Source: Pseudomonadales bacterium (GTDB lineage: Bacteria; Pseudomonadota; Gammaproteobacteria; Pseudomonadales; JAHRWD01). From it: DNA of 64,000 nucleotides. The position numbers and the translations under genes were made by a program. A model generated the notes under the pieces. That model made no database searches, was not told the origin of the DNA, and saw only the letters and a list, made by a program, of their open reading frames with translations. Positions 9,102 through 18,972 of this stretch are shown here, piece by piece. Positions within the stretch are counted from its first letter, which is position 1; each line of letters begins with the position of its first letter. The stretch covers positions 1 through 64,000 of the forward strand of contig JAHRWD010000032.1 in the NCBI GenBank assembly GCA_019090315.1. Reading direction: 5' to 3'.

Positions 9102-10719
9102 CTGGACAGTTCCTGACGATATTCTCGCAGGACCCAAGGTACGGGAGCTTTACCAGAAGTTCGGGCCAAGCTACCGGTGGCTGGTCATTTTTACCGTGAT
9201 GATCGGCTCCTTCACCACGCTACTGACCGGCACCATTATTAACGTCGCAATCCCCAGCATTATGGGGGCCTTCGGCATGGGGGCTGATCAGGTTCAGTGG
9301 GTTGCCACCGGCTATCTTGCCGCCACCACCAGCTTTATGTTGGTGACCGCCTGGGCTATCGAAGCCTTTGGCCAGCAGGCGACATACATTGCGGCGATGA
9401 TAGTGTTTCTACTGGGCTCGCTGCTGGGCGGCCTTGCAATGAGCTCCGAACAACTGATTCTATCCCGGCTTATTCAGGGCATGGCCGCCGGGCTGGTTCA
9501 ACCCGCTGCTATGTTAATTATTGTGCAGGTATTTCCAATCAATCGCCGTGGCATGGCGATGGGCATATTCAGTATTGGTGTAGTACTGGCGCCCGCGATG
9601 GGGCCAACCGTAGGTGGATTGCTGGTCGACAACCTCAACTGGCGTTATGTTTTTTTGATTCAATTGCCACTGGCGCTGGGCACCATTCCCTTTGCGATAC
9701 TCTATTTGCCAGGTCGTGAAGCCACTGGCCCCCGCACCCCCTTTGACTGGCTCGGGCTAATTCTGCTTTCCGTATTTACTGCATCTTTCCTTTATGGCCT
9801 TACCAACGGCGCGCGGTTCGGCTGGGGTTCTGACAAAATCACACTGATTTTCGCGCTCGCTCTCGCCTGCGGCACCAGTTTTGTTTATTGGCAAGGCCGT
9901 ACCGCTCATCCCCTGATGGACCTTTCAATATTTAAAATCCCCGAGTTTACCGCCGCTGCGGTTGTAACCTTTGTGCTTGGCATTGGTCTGTTTGGCTCGA
10001 CCTATTTGATTCCGCTATTTTTGCAAACGGTGATGGGGGTGAGTCCAACACAGGCCGGTGTACTGTTAATGCCCGCGGGGCTGGCAATGGCGGCCATGAA
10101 CCCTGTTGCAGGTTTCCTGAGCGACAAAACATCAGGGCGAATGATGGTGATCATCGGGCTGAATATATTCGCATTTTCTTCCTTCCTTTATTCCGGTGTT
10201 GATCTCAACACAGGGTTTTTCACCCTGATCTGGTGGACTGTTATTGGCCGGATTGGCATGTCCTGTATCTTCCCAAGCTTGAATGCCACTGCATTAAAAG
10301 TGCTACCGTTTCACCAGATGGGACAGGGCTCTGGCGTTATCAATTTCCTGCGTCAGCTTGGTGGAGCCTTTGGCGTAAACCTGCTGACTATTTTGTTGCA
10401 GCGCCGCATCAGCTTTTATTCCGATGCCTTCATGGCAACTCAAACCTCATCCAATATCGCAACCCGAGAGACCATTGCCGCCATACGTGACACCCTGGCT
10501 TCTGGCGGAGTTGCAGAAGCCCACCAAACACCCATGGCGATGCAATATCTGGCCCGCAGCATTACCTATCAGGCCAGCGTGCTAAGTTACCGTGATATGT
10601 TTTTGATGATCGTATTTATCTTCTTCCTCACCATGATTCCGGCCTGGTTTATGGGGGGAAAGCAGGAGATGCAAATGCCGCCGCCGAAGCCTCCAGATAG
10701 GGAGCCACCAGATAAATAG
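9088..10719 (+). CDS. DHA2-type MFS drug transporter (EmrB/QacA-like)
   Basis: LLTGTIINVAIPSIMGAFGMGADQVQWVATGYLAATTSFM; about 14 TM segments; overlaps the HlyD gene. Confidence 0.94.
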   Translation: MRSDNWTVPDDILAGPKVRELYQKFGPSYRWLVIFTVMIGSFTTLLTGTIINVAIPSIMGAFGMGADQVQWVATGYLAATTSFMLVTAWAIEAFGQQATYIAAMIVFLLGSLLGGLAMSSEQLILSRLIQGMAAGLVQPAAMLIIVQVFPINRRGMAMGIFSIGVVLAPAMGPTVGGLLVDNLNWRYVFLIQLPLALGTIPFAILYLPGREATGPRTPFDWLGLILLSVFTASFLYGLTNGARFGWGSDKITLIFALALACGTSFVYWQGRTAHPLMDLSIFKIPEFTAAAVVTFVLGIGLFGSTYLIPLFLQTVMGVSPTQAGVLLMPAGLAMAAMNPVAGFLSDKTSGRMMVIIGLNIFAFSSFLYSGVDLNTGFFTLIWWTVIGRIGMSCIFPSLNATALKVLPFHQMGQGSGVINFLRQLGGAFGVNLLTILLQRRISFYSDAFMATQTSSNIATRETIAAIRDTLASGGVAEAHQTPMAMQYLARSITYQASVLSYRDMFLMIVFIFFLTMIPAWFMGGKQEMQMPPPKPPDREPPDK

Positions 10720-10814
10720 CCTCTGTTGGCTTAGTGCGTAATCTTGTTACACTGAATCAACCGGTCCGCAATGGGTCGGACAATGGATAATAATAAAAAC
10801 AAGAGGATTTCCCG

Positions 10815-11906
10815 ATGAAAATCAAAGCTGTAGTCATGACCGCGTTAAATGAAATTTCAGTCGAAGAGATTGAACTCGATCCACCCAAAGCTGGAGAAGT
10901 ACGTGTCAGAATGGTCGCAACCGGTGTATGCCATTCGGATCTTTCCGTTGTTAACGGCACGATTCCCTTTCCTCCGCCAGTAGTTTTGGGCCATGAAGGT
11001 GCCGGTGTCATTGAAGAAATTGGTGAAGGCGTCACCAATGTAAAAGTGGGCGATCACATCATTACCACCTTCGTGCCCATGTGCGGCGAGTGCTTTAATT
11101 GCCTACATCAGGAACCCTGGTTATGTACCGTTCTTGCCGACAAACAGGGCTGCCAACTCGACGGCACTAGCCGAGTGCACTGGAAGAGTCAGGCTATTAC
11201 CGTGATGGCTGCTCTGGGCAATATGGCCGAGCAGATCGTATGCCCTGCTATTAGCGTTGTGCCAATCAAGAAACACTACAGCCTCGAAGCTGCGGCTCTG
11301 GTCGGTTGTGGTGTGATGACCGGCGCGGGTGCCGCGATGAAAACCGCTGCGGTTGAGCCCGGCTCCAGTGTTGCGGTATTTGGTTGTGGTGGTGTTGGAA
11401 TATCCGCTATTCAAGGTGCGCGTATCTCAGGTGCCAACCCAATTATCGCGGTCGATCTTAGCGATGAAAAACTGGCCGCAGCAAAGAACTTTGGCGCAAC
11501 CCATACCGTGAACGCCTCCACTGATCCGGTCGCCCAGATTATGGAGATGACCGGAGGTATCGGTGTTGACTACGCCTTTGAAGTGATTGGTGTACCGGCA
11601 GTGATGCAGCAGACCTTTGATGCTACACGTCGTGGTGGTACTGCGGTAATGGTTGGTGTCGGTAGCCCTATGCAAAACCTTGAGCTGAACTCAGCAATGC
11701 TACCGCTTACCGGTAAAACCGTGATGGGTTGCCTCTACGGCAGCTGCAACGCCAAGGTTGATTTCCCGCGTTTGATGGCACTCTACGAAGAGGGAAAACT
11801 TGATCTGGACGGCATGCAAAGCCGCACCTATTCAATCGATGAAGCGCCACAGGCCTTTGAAGATCTGAAGAACGGTAAGAATGTTCGAGGCGTGATTGTT
11901 TTTTAG
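10815..11906 (+). CDS. Zinc-dependent alcohol dehydrogenase
   Basis: [42 protein letters not shown] structural-zinc motif, [14 protein letters not shown] Rossmann motif. Confidence 0.95.
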   Translation: MKIKAVVMTALNEISVEEIELDPPKAGEVRVRMVATGVCHSDLSVVNGTIPFPPPVVLGHEGAGVIEEIGEGVTNVKVGDHIITTFVPMCGECFNCLHQEPWLCTVLADKQGCQLDGTSRVHWKSQAITVMAALGNMAEQIVCPAISVVPIKKHYSLEAAALVGCGVMTGAGAAMKTAAVEPGSSVAVFGCGGVGISAIQGARISGANPIIAVDLSDEKLAAAKNFGATHTVNASTDPVAQIMEMTGGIGVDYAFEVIGVPAVMQQTFDATRRGGTAVMVGVGSPMQNLELNSAMLPLTGKTVMGCLYGSCNAKVDFPRLMALYEEGKLDLDGMQSRTYSIDEAPQAFEDLKNGKNVRGVIVF

Positions 11907-11946
11907 TCGCCTTGTTTAGTCACTCTGAACGAAAGAACCTGACGAA

Positions 11947-13458
11947 ATGAAGTTTCTACGACGGTTCTTTTATTTGCTGATCGGGTTGTCGGTACTGCTA
12001 GCATTGCTACTGGTATGGGCAACCCAGTTTGCTCCGGCCCGATTCCGGGTCAATATTCCTATTCAGTCTATCTTCGGCGGCATCGAAGCCGACGAACAAC
12101 AGCTTAAACAACGGCTCAGTGCACCTCCCGGTTTCAGCGTGTCTCTTTATGCCGGTGGCATTACCAATGCGCGGGTCTTAAGGTTTACCGAAGCTGGCGA
12201 CCTGCTGGTTTCCACCCCCCGTAACGGTGAGATAATTCTACTTGAGCGGGATACCGACGGTGATGGCCAGGCCGATGCCACACGGGTTTTAATCGACGGC
12301 TTAAACCGGCCTCACGGTATCGATTTCTACGGTGACTGGCTCTATATAGCAGAGTCCAACGGTTTTGGCCGAATCCGCTTTGATCATCAAACCGGTCAGA
12401 CCATTGGTGAGTATCAACCCCTGGTTTCGGATATTCCGGACAACGGCAATCACTGGACCCGGACGATCCGCATCGGCCCCGACCATAAGATTTATTTGAG
12501 CGTTGGTTCATCCTGTAATGTGTGCGAAGAGCCCGATCCAGAGCGCGCGACTATGCTGCGTTACGAACTCGATGGCAGTGGTTTTGAAATTTTTGCCAGT
12601 GGTCTGAGAAATTCCGTGGGTTTCGACTGGTCACCAATCGATGGCCATATTTATGCCACCGACAATGGCCGTGACCTGCTGGGTGATGATTTTCCACCGG
12701 ATGAATTAAACCGAGTGGAGCAGGGGCAGTTTTACGGCTGGCCCTATGCCCATGGCGACCGGGTGGCAGACCCGGATTTCGGCCCCGGAAACTCCGATAA
12801 AATCGAGCGCTCTACTGCTCCAGTCCACGCCTTTCGCGCCCACAATGCGCCACTGGGCATGGAATTTCTGACCAGCAAACATCTTCCCGAGCAATATCAA
12901 AATATCGCACTGGTCGCACTGCATGGCTCCTGGAATCGTACGACCAAGGATGGCTATAAGGTGGTTTCGTTGCACTGGAATAGCGATGGCTCAGTTGAAG
13001 AGAGAGGCTTTGTAACCGGTTTTGAAGGCAGCGGGCATGTTATTGGCCGACCCGCAGATGTACGACAGGGCCCAAATGGCGATATTTATATCTCAGATGA
13101 TTTTGCTAATGCGATTTATCGAGTGAGCTGGAACGAAAACCGAAACCTGAAAGAGATTGAGCCAACCAATACCCAACTCCAGCAACCAATATTCGAAAAG
13201 TCTCAGCTGAATCTGGCTGATCCACAGGTCAACACTGATTATCAGGCTGGTAAAATCTTATACCAACAAAACCCCTGTGCCGAATGTCACGATTCATCCA
13301 GCCAGGCGACTGCAATTCCATTAAAGAATTTGGCGAACCGATACAATCTGGCCGCTATGCAACAATTACTAAAAACCCCCACACCGCCAATGCCCAGCTT
13401 TGAATTTACGCTGGATCAACGCCGGCAATTGGCAACCTATTTATTACTTGAATATTGA
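11947..13458 (+). CDS. PQQ-type (glucose/sorbosone-like) sugar dehydrogenase with C-terminal cytochrome c motif
   Basis: Beta-propeller sequence GLNRPHGIDFYGDWLYIAES...SGLRNSVGFDWSP; C-terminal CAECH heme-binding motif. Confidence 0.88.
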   Translation: MKFLRRFFYLLIGLSVLLALLLVWATQFAPARFRVNIPIQSIFGGIEADEQQLKQRLSAPPGFSVSLYAGGITNARVLRFTEAGDLLVSTPRNGEIILLERDTDGDGQADATRVLIDGLNRPHGIDFYGDWLYIAESNGFGRIRFDHQTGQTIGEYQPLVSDIPDNGNHWTRTIRIGPDHKIYLSVGSSCNVCEEPDPERATMLRYELDGSGFEIFASGLRNSVGFDWSPIDGHIYATDNGRDLLGDDFPPDELNRVEQGQFYGWPYAHGDRVADPDFGPGNSDKIERSTAPVHAFRAHNAPLGMEFLTSKHLPEQYQNIALVALHGSWNRTTKDGYKVVSLHWNSDGSVEERGFVTGFEGSGHVIGRPADVRQGPNGDIYISDDFANAIYRVSWNENRNLKEIEPTNTQLQQPIFEKSQLNLADPQVNTDYQAGKILYQQNPCAECHDSSSQATAIPLKNLANRYNLAAMQQLLKTPTPPMPSFEFTLDQRRQLATYLLLEY

Positions 13459-13495
13459 TTACACCCCACATTACGCCCACTTAGGAGCACAGAAA

Positions 13496-13837
13496 ATGAG
13501 CTGTATTTTTTGCAAAATTGTTGCCGGAGAGATTCCCTCCGAAATCCTTTATCAGGATGATGATGTGCTGTGTTTCAGGGATGTTGCACCCCAGGCACCG
13601 ACACACATGCTGGTGATTCCAAAAAAACATATTGGTAGCATTGCGGAACTGGAAGAGAACGATACCAACATAGCAGGCAAAATTTTAGTGACCGCTACGC
13701 GTATGGCAAAGGAACAGGGTATTTCAAAAAGTGGATATCGTGTGGCGATGAACTGCGGCGATGAAGGCGGCCAGACAGTTGGCCATATTCACATGCACGT
13801 ATTGGGCGGCCGTCAGATGGGCTGGCCACCGGGTTAA
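13496..13837 (+). CDS. HIT family (HinT-like) nucleotide-binding protein
   Basis: MSCIFCKIVAGEIPSEILYQDDDVLCFRD...GGQTVGHIHMHVLGGRQMGWPPG; HxHxH motif. Confidence 0.95.
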   Translation: MSCIFCKIVAGEIPSEILYQDDDVLCFRDVAPQAPTHMLVIPKKHIGSIAELEENDTNIAGKILVTATRMAKEQGISKSGYRVAMNCGDEGGQTVGHIHMHVLGGRQMGWPPG

Positions 13838-13919
13838 TGGCTGTAATAATCGCTCAAACATTATGAAGGACTGCCCAACTTACATTGCGATTATTAAACC
13901 GGAGCCTTTACATGAGAAA

Positions 13920-14513
13920 CTATTTAACCCTGAACGTCTCCATAACCCTATGAAATTTTTTGCTCATTTCATCATATGTTTTATTGTTTACTGTTGCTGT
14001 GACAACTAAATAAACATTATCTGATTTGGGGATGTGATATTGCATACTTCTTGTTCCTGATATAACCCCATCAAATTCCAGGTAAAGACCAGTAAGATTG
14101 GCCACCTTCGTTGTTTCACACCTATAAGCCTTAATTGGGCGATTAAACATAGATGATAACTGCTGTGGAAATGACTCACACAAAGGAGCTAGTTCAGTAC
14201 TATCTGTAAGCACCCGACCCACTTGTTTGATAACATTAATATTATCAGTAAAGTCATCCGTACCATTTGCCATAAAAAAAACTTCCATTTTCCCTGACAA
14301 AATCATGGGCCTAATTTGATCAAGCAGGCCCTTGTCAACACCGCTGAGATTGTCAAAATCAAACAGATCTGGATTTTTCTTTATTTCTTCCCCGGTAAGG
14401 GGCTGCCAGGTATCAGGTATTTCAATAGAAAAACCAAATGAGCTATTTATTACTTCTGCATATATGCTGGTTGAACATAGAAATGCTATTAATATAGATG
14501 TTATTAACCTCAT
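13920..14513 (-). CDS. Secreted hypothetical protein
   Basis: Signal peptide-like N-terminus MRLITSILIAFLCSTSIYAEV; 197 aa; GFSIEIPDTWQPL start typical of small periplasmic proteins. Confidence 0.6.
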   Translation of the reverse strand: MRLITSILIAFLCSTSIYAEVINSSFGFSIEIPDTWQPLTGEEIKKNPDLFDFDNLSGVDKGLLDQIRPMILSGKMEVFFMANGTDDFTDNINVIKQVGRVLTDSTELAPLCESFPQQLSSMFNRPIKAYRCETTKVANLTGLYLEFDGVISGTRSMQYHIPKSDNVYLVVTATVNNKTYDEMSKKFHRVMETFRVK

Positions 14514-14554
14514 TAATTTCTCCTTTTGTAGCCTGATGGGCTTAGGCTCAATCC

Positions 14555-15523
14555 TTATTCGCTGATATCGATAAAACGCTTTACACAGTTACGGCCACTA
14601 TTTTTGGCAAGATAAAGTGCCTGATCAGATTGCTCAAGCCATTGGTGGGCAGTCACTATTTCTGCATTCAGCTCAGAAATACCCAGGCTGATTGTAAATT
14701 TGATTTCAATTTCATCATACCGAACCCTCAGCTCTTCAATTCTTGATCGCATCCGCTCGGCAAAAATCATCGCTTTCTCCACGGATGTATCGATCAGGAT
14801 CACAACAAACTCCTCTCCACCATAACGGCCACAAATATCGGTGGTTCGTGCAGTTTCTCTGAGCGCTCTTGCAGTCTCCCGAATCACCTCATCTCCGGCC
14901 TGATGGCCATAGGTATCATTTACCTTCTTGAAATGATCAATATCAAAAATCACCAATGAGGCCGAACAATTTGTACGACAAAATCGTTTAAATTCATCGT
15001 TCAGGCGTTCTTCCCAGTGCGCTCGGTTAAATAGCTGGGTAAGGCCATCGGTCCGACTAATGTCGGTAAGCTGAAGGTTGACCTCCTCAAGCGCCAACTT
15101 ATTGGTTACGGTTTCAGTCACATCGTAAATAATGATCGCGATATGGCTGATCTCACCATCTGGCCCGGTAACCGGGATAAATGACGCATTCTGATACATA
15201 AAATCAGTCGTACCGGTAATCGGTCGGTAGCTTCTGAATTGAAACACAAACGGGCGTTGTTCCCAGCTTGAATAGGCCTTGTGCCCTAACAGAAAAATTG
15301 CATCAATGGTTCGCTGCAACCAGGATAAATCCTGATCAGGATAGACTTCGATCAATGTGCGATCAATCACAGTGGCGGGCGACATACCGCTGTGGCTAGT
15401 CATAAAACCGTTCCACACCTGTACTCTGCGTTCCCGGTCTAGCCCAACAATCCCAACATCAATCGTCTGAAGCGTATCCAGCAACCAATGTATCTCTGAA
15501 AAATCAGTAATTTTTTGAATCAC
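14555..15523 (-). CDS. PAS-GGDEF diguanylate cyclase
   Basis: N-terminal PAS-like region; GGDEF domain with DIDHFKKVNDTYGHQAGDEVI and GGEEF active-site motif. Confidence 0.93.
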   Translation of the reverse strand: MIQKITDFSEIHWLLDTLQTIDVGIVGLDRERRVQVWNGFMTSHSGMSPATVIDRTLIEVYPDQDLSWLQRTIDAIFLLGHKAYSSWEQRPFVFQFRSYRPITGTTDFMYQNASFIPVTGPDGEISHIAIIIYDVTETVTNKLALEEVNLQLTDISRTDGLTQLFNRAHWEERLNDEFKRFCRTNCSASLVIFDIDHFKKVNDTYGHQAGDEVIRETARALRETARTTDICGRYGGEEFVVILIDTSVEKAMIFAERMRSRIEELRVRYDEIEIKFTISLGISELNAEIVTAHQWLEQSDQALYLAKNSGRNCVKRFIDISE

Positions 15524-15529
15524 ACCAGG

Positions 15530-16516
15530 TTACTCCGCAAGCAGGGCGGCAAAATGATTAAGGCTTTCAATCGAGTCACCGGTAAACAGCAGTGCCAGGC
15601 TGCAGCTAATGTCATGATTCTCAATGGTATAGGCCATATGCATGGTCAGGATCTGCTTATCCTGCTCATCGATATTGCTGCTGATATTAGAAGCATTCAT
15701 ATGGGTTCCGATAATGACCGGGTGACCCAGACTGAAGTGAATATCAAACTGGCTCGCAATACCATTCAAACATGGACCAATCATCAAACTTGCCAGACCC
15801 AGAAGGGTATCAAGATCAGATGACTCGCCTAACCCCTGGAGTGAGGCGATCTTTGAAATATCTTTGTAACTCGAATCCGTCAATATCAGCAGCGCCTCTC
15901 CCGCTATACCTTTACCAATAAAACCCTGGGAAACCACCGAAACCTGTTCTCCCTCATTCATTTGCGAAATTGCCTCGCGAATCTGTCCCTTCTGGGACAG
16001 TGAGATTTTCGGAATCGGAGCCTGCACAAACACACCCATCATTTTGGCCAGTAGCTCCGCTGCCTGTCCCATCGCTACGTTGGCAATCTCCTGGTAGCTA
16101 TCCCAAATCGACACTTCCATGTCAACTTCTCGATTACCAACAGAATCCTGATCGTGAATGCCATACTGCTTAAGAATTGCTGATATTTTTTCCGGGCTGG
16201 CGGGCTTTTTAATAAAGTCCATAGCGCCCAACGCGATCACCCGTTCATAGGCCTCTGGTTGTACATCTCCGGACACGACAATAATCATGGTAGGAAGGTC
16301 TAGTTCGCGCACCAGGCGGAGCACCTCATAGCCATCCATAACCGGCATATTCAGATCAAGAAATAGTACATCAGCTTTGCCATCCTTGACCGCCTGAATG
16401 CATTCTTCGCCGTTTGCACTGTAGTGGATTTCAATATCCCAGTTTTCGGGCAAAGCACGAGCCATCTGCTTTCGGGCAAATCCGGAATCGTCACAAATTT
16501 GTACAGGAATCGTCAT
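15530..16516 (-). CDS. Response regulator receiver fused to CheC/CheX-like phosphatase domain
   Basis: Receiver with ICDD, LFLDLNMP and FIKKPAS; C-terminal DSYQEIANVAMGQAAELL...PIP matches the CheC consensus. Confidence 0.8.
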   Translation of the reverse strand: MTIPVQICDDSGFARKQMARALPENWDIEIHYSANGEECIQAVKDGKADVLFLDLNMPVMDGYEVLRLVRELDLPTMIIVVSGDVQPEAYERVIALGAMDFIKKPASPEKISAILKQYGIHDQDSVGNREVDMEVSIWDSYQEIANVAMGQAAELLAKMMGVFVQAPIPKISLSQKGQIREAISQMNEGEQVSVVSQGFIGKGIAGEALLILTDSSYKDISKIASLQGLGESSDLDTLLGLASLMIGPCLNGIASQFDIHFSLGHPVIIGTHMNASNISSNIDEQDKQILTMHMAYTIENHDISCSLALLFTGDSIESLNHFAALLAE

Positions 16517-16620
16517 GGTAATACGTTTATTGATCCAAATTAGAAAATCTTAATAGTGAAAAAGTATAGCAGCTGACTCAACATTACGAGGTTTGTCATA
16601 AGATGTAGGCAGGTGGTCAA

Positions 16621-17808
16621 TCAGCCCGATGATGACTTCAGGGCATTTAATATTTGATCAAAATCACGATTAAATTTAGCATCATCTTTCTGGCTTAGCA
16701 GCTCGGTAACACTGTCCATGATCGATCGAAAACCGGAGTCAATCCTGAGCCCATCGTTAAAGGTTTTATTGGCCTTGTCCAAACAGGTAGTAGCAATCTC
16801 TTCCATCACTTTTTCCTGTTCCAGGGTCAGCGAAAGATAGGTGAGTGCCTCATCTGTTTTTGTCGACATATCCTCTACACCTTCACAAATAGCCCGCATG
16901 ATCTCCTGATAGGAGTTATCAATGGTTTGCATTGTGTCGTTCATTCGCTCGGTAAGCAGGGTCAATAACTGCTTTTCTCGCTCAAGAATTCTCTGGTTAT
17001 CCAATGCAATAACCCGCGTATTCAATCCCTGCACCAATGCAAAACTGTTGTCTTTTATAGTACCGTAGCGAGTTGGATCATCGATCGGCATATTTTTGAT
17101 TAACACCGACACATTTTCGAAATTGCAGATGGTACGGTCACCAAAATCGTAGTATCGGCCAGCATCCATCAATTCGCTCAGAAGCTTACTTTCAAGCTCC
17201 CGAGGCATGCCATTGGCCTCCATATTTTTGACACCGAACTTGCTACGAATCTGCAAACTACAATTCAGTGAATAATGTTTAGCCGCATTAAAGAACTGCT
17301 GGCCCAATGTATCAATGTTCTTTGAAACCCCTGATTCCAGCAAAAACTGAACGGTAATCCCCAGATCACTGGTATCCGACATCGCCTGAAAAGCCATCTG
17401 GTTTGCCATTTGCAAATTGTTTCTCAGCTGGCTATCCGCTATTTTGTGAAATACCTCTTTGTTGATTCTGGAAACAATTACATCGTCACCGTAATCAAGG
17501 CTGATCCATTCGGTGCAGCCTTTTTCATAAGCGCCAAGGCGTTGTTCAACTGAAACTGCTGATGAACTCAGCAGGATAATCGGTATATGCTCACAGCCAT
17601 CGTGCTGTGTAATCAACTGGCAAAATTCGAGACAATCAAATTCGTTTTCATCCATATACATGATGAATGCATCCACACTACCCAATTCTTCGATGGTATC
17701 GAGTGGTGTGCTCAAATCAGTTGTCTGAACCTCATAGTGCTGGGTTAGTCGTGAACCCACTAAATCAGCTTCCGAGGACGCACTCGAAAATAAGTGAAGC
17801 CTATACAT
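16621..17808 (-). CDS. Degenerate receiver-domain protein with C-terminal helical region
   Basis: N-terminal receiver-like fold (VDAFIMYMDENEFD, HIPIILLSSS, GCTEWISLDYG) lacking the N-terminal acidic pair and the conserved Lys. Confidence 0.65.
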   Translation of the reverse strand: MYRLHLFSSASSEADLVGSRLTQHYEVQTTDLSTPLDTIEELGSVDAFIMYMDENEFDCLEFCQLITQHDGCEHIPIILLSSSAVSVEQRLGAYEKGCTEWISLDYGDDVIVSRINKEVFHKIADSQLRNNLQMANQMAFQAMSDTSDLGITVQFLLESGVSKNIDTLGQQFFNAAKHYSLNCSLQIRSKFGVKNMEANGMPRELESKLLSELMDAGRYYDFGDRTICNFENVSVLIKNMPIDDPTRYGTIKDNSFALVQGLNTRVIALDNQRILEREKQLLTLLTERMNDTMQTIDNSYQEIMRAICEGVEDMSTKTDEALTYLSLTLEQEKVMEEIATTCLDKANKTFNDGLRIDSGFRSIMDSVTELLSQKDDAKFNRDFDQILNALKSSSG

Positions 17809-18081
17809 ATCTACATTCTCCAGTTTATTTTTGGTATACGGCCCCCAATAATTTGAAGGTCTACACCCAGTTCCTTTTCCCTAGAATTTCTGGACAATCA
17901 TCAATCAGGCAATTGGTATTGTTAATCAACACTTCACTGTACAAAATCACCCGAAGATTATTAAGAATAGAACAAACTATTGATCTGAGGAATGTTTTGA
18001 AAAAAAGAGGGTTTTTAAACGTAGTGCGGCTTTTTTATGCGAAACTCCGCTTAGCTAAAGCTTGCTTCACGGCCAGTGGGT

Positions 18082-18897
18082 TTATGTTTGGCAGCGCTTA
18101 CAAAACACTGTTTGCCGCTGACCAATGCGACTTTCAATAAGTGTGCGATTACATCGATGGCAGGCTAGCCCAGCTCGATCATAAACCTGTAACGATTGCT
18201 GAAAATAGCCCGGCTTTCCCTCATTGCCGAGGAAATCCCGAATGCTTGAGCCGCCCTGTTCAATGGCTTGCTGAAGGGTTTCAGTAATCGCATCCGTAAG
18301 TTTCTGGTAACGTTTCAGGCTGACTGAACCGGCCTTGCGATCCGGTCGGATACCAGCAATATAAAGTGCTTCATTTGCATAAATATTCCCCACCCCCACC
18401 ACCACAGCCTGATCCATAACAAACGTCTTGATCGGCATATTACGTTTTCTTGAATGCTTAAAAAGATACTGGCCAGTAAAATTTTCAGACAGTGGTTCTG
18501 GCCCCAATTTTTCCAATAGTGGGTGTTGCTTAACAGCACCCTCGATCCACATTACCGCACCAAAACGCCGTGGATCTGTATAGCGTAAACACTGACCGTC
18601 AGAAAAACAGATATCCACATGGTCATGTTTGCCTGGCTCGACCGCCGTATTCAAAACCCGAAGATTGCCCGACATGCCCAGATGAATCAGCAGATGACCG
18701 CGATCAAACTCCAGCAACAGGTATTTTCCACGCCGCCTGGTTGCAACCACTCGTTGGCTGACCAATATGCGTTCTAGATCTTCAGTCACTGGCCAGCGTA
18801 ATTTTGGTTGCCGAACGACCACCGAGCTCACCGTATGATCCAATATATGAGGCTCAATTCCTCTACGTGTGGTTTCGACTTCAGGAAGTTCAGGCAT
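18082..18897 (-). CDS. mutM: Formamidopyrimidine-DNA glycosylase
   Basis: MPELPEVETTRRGIEPH N-terminus; C-terminal zinc finger CHRCNRTLIESRIGQRQTVFCKRCQ. Confidence 0.97.
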   Translation of the reverse strand: MPELPEVETTRRGIEPHILDHTVSSVVVRQPKLRWPVTEDLERILVSQRVVATRRRGKYLLLEFDRGHLLIHLGMSGNLRVLNTAVEPGKHDHVDICFSDGQCLRYTDPRRFGAVMWIEGAVKQHPLLEKLGPEPLSENFTGQYLFKHSRKRNMPIKTFVMDQAVVVGVGNIYANEALYIAGIRPDRKAGSVSLKRYQKLTDAITETLQQAIEQGGSSIRDFLGNEGKPGYFQQSLQVYDRAGLACHRCNRTLIESRIGQRQTVFCKRCQT

Positions 18898-18972
18898 AAA
18901 TCCGGGCTCTGGGGGTACTATGAATAAAATATCAGGCTAAAATGGCCGTTTTCACGAGGGTAGCAAATCAGC

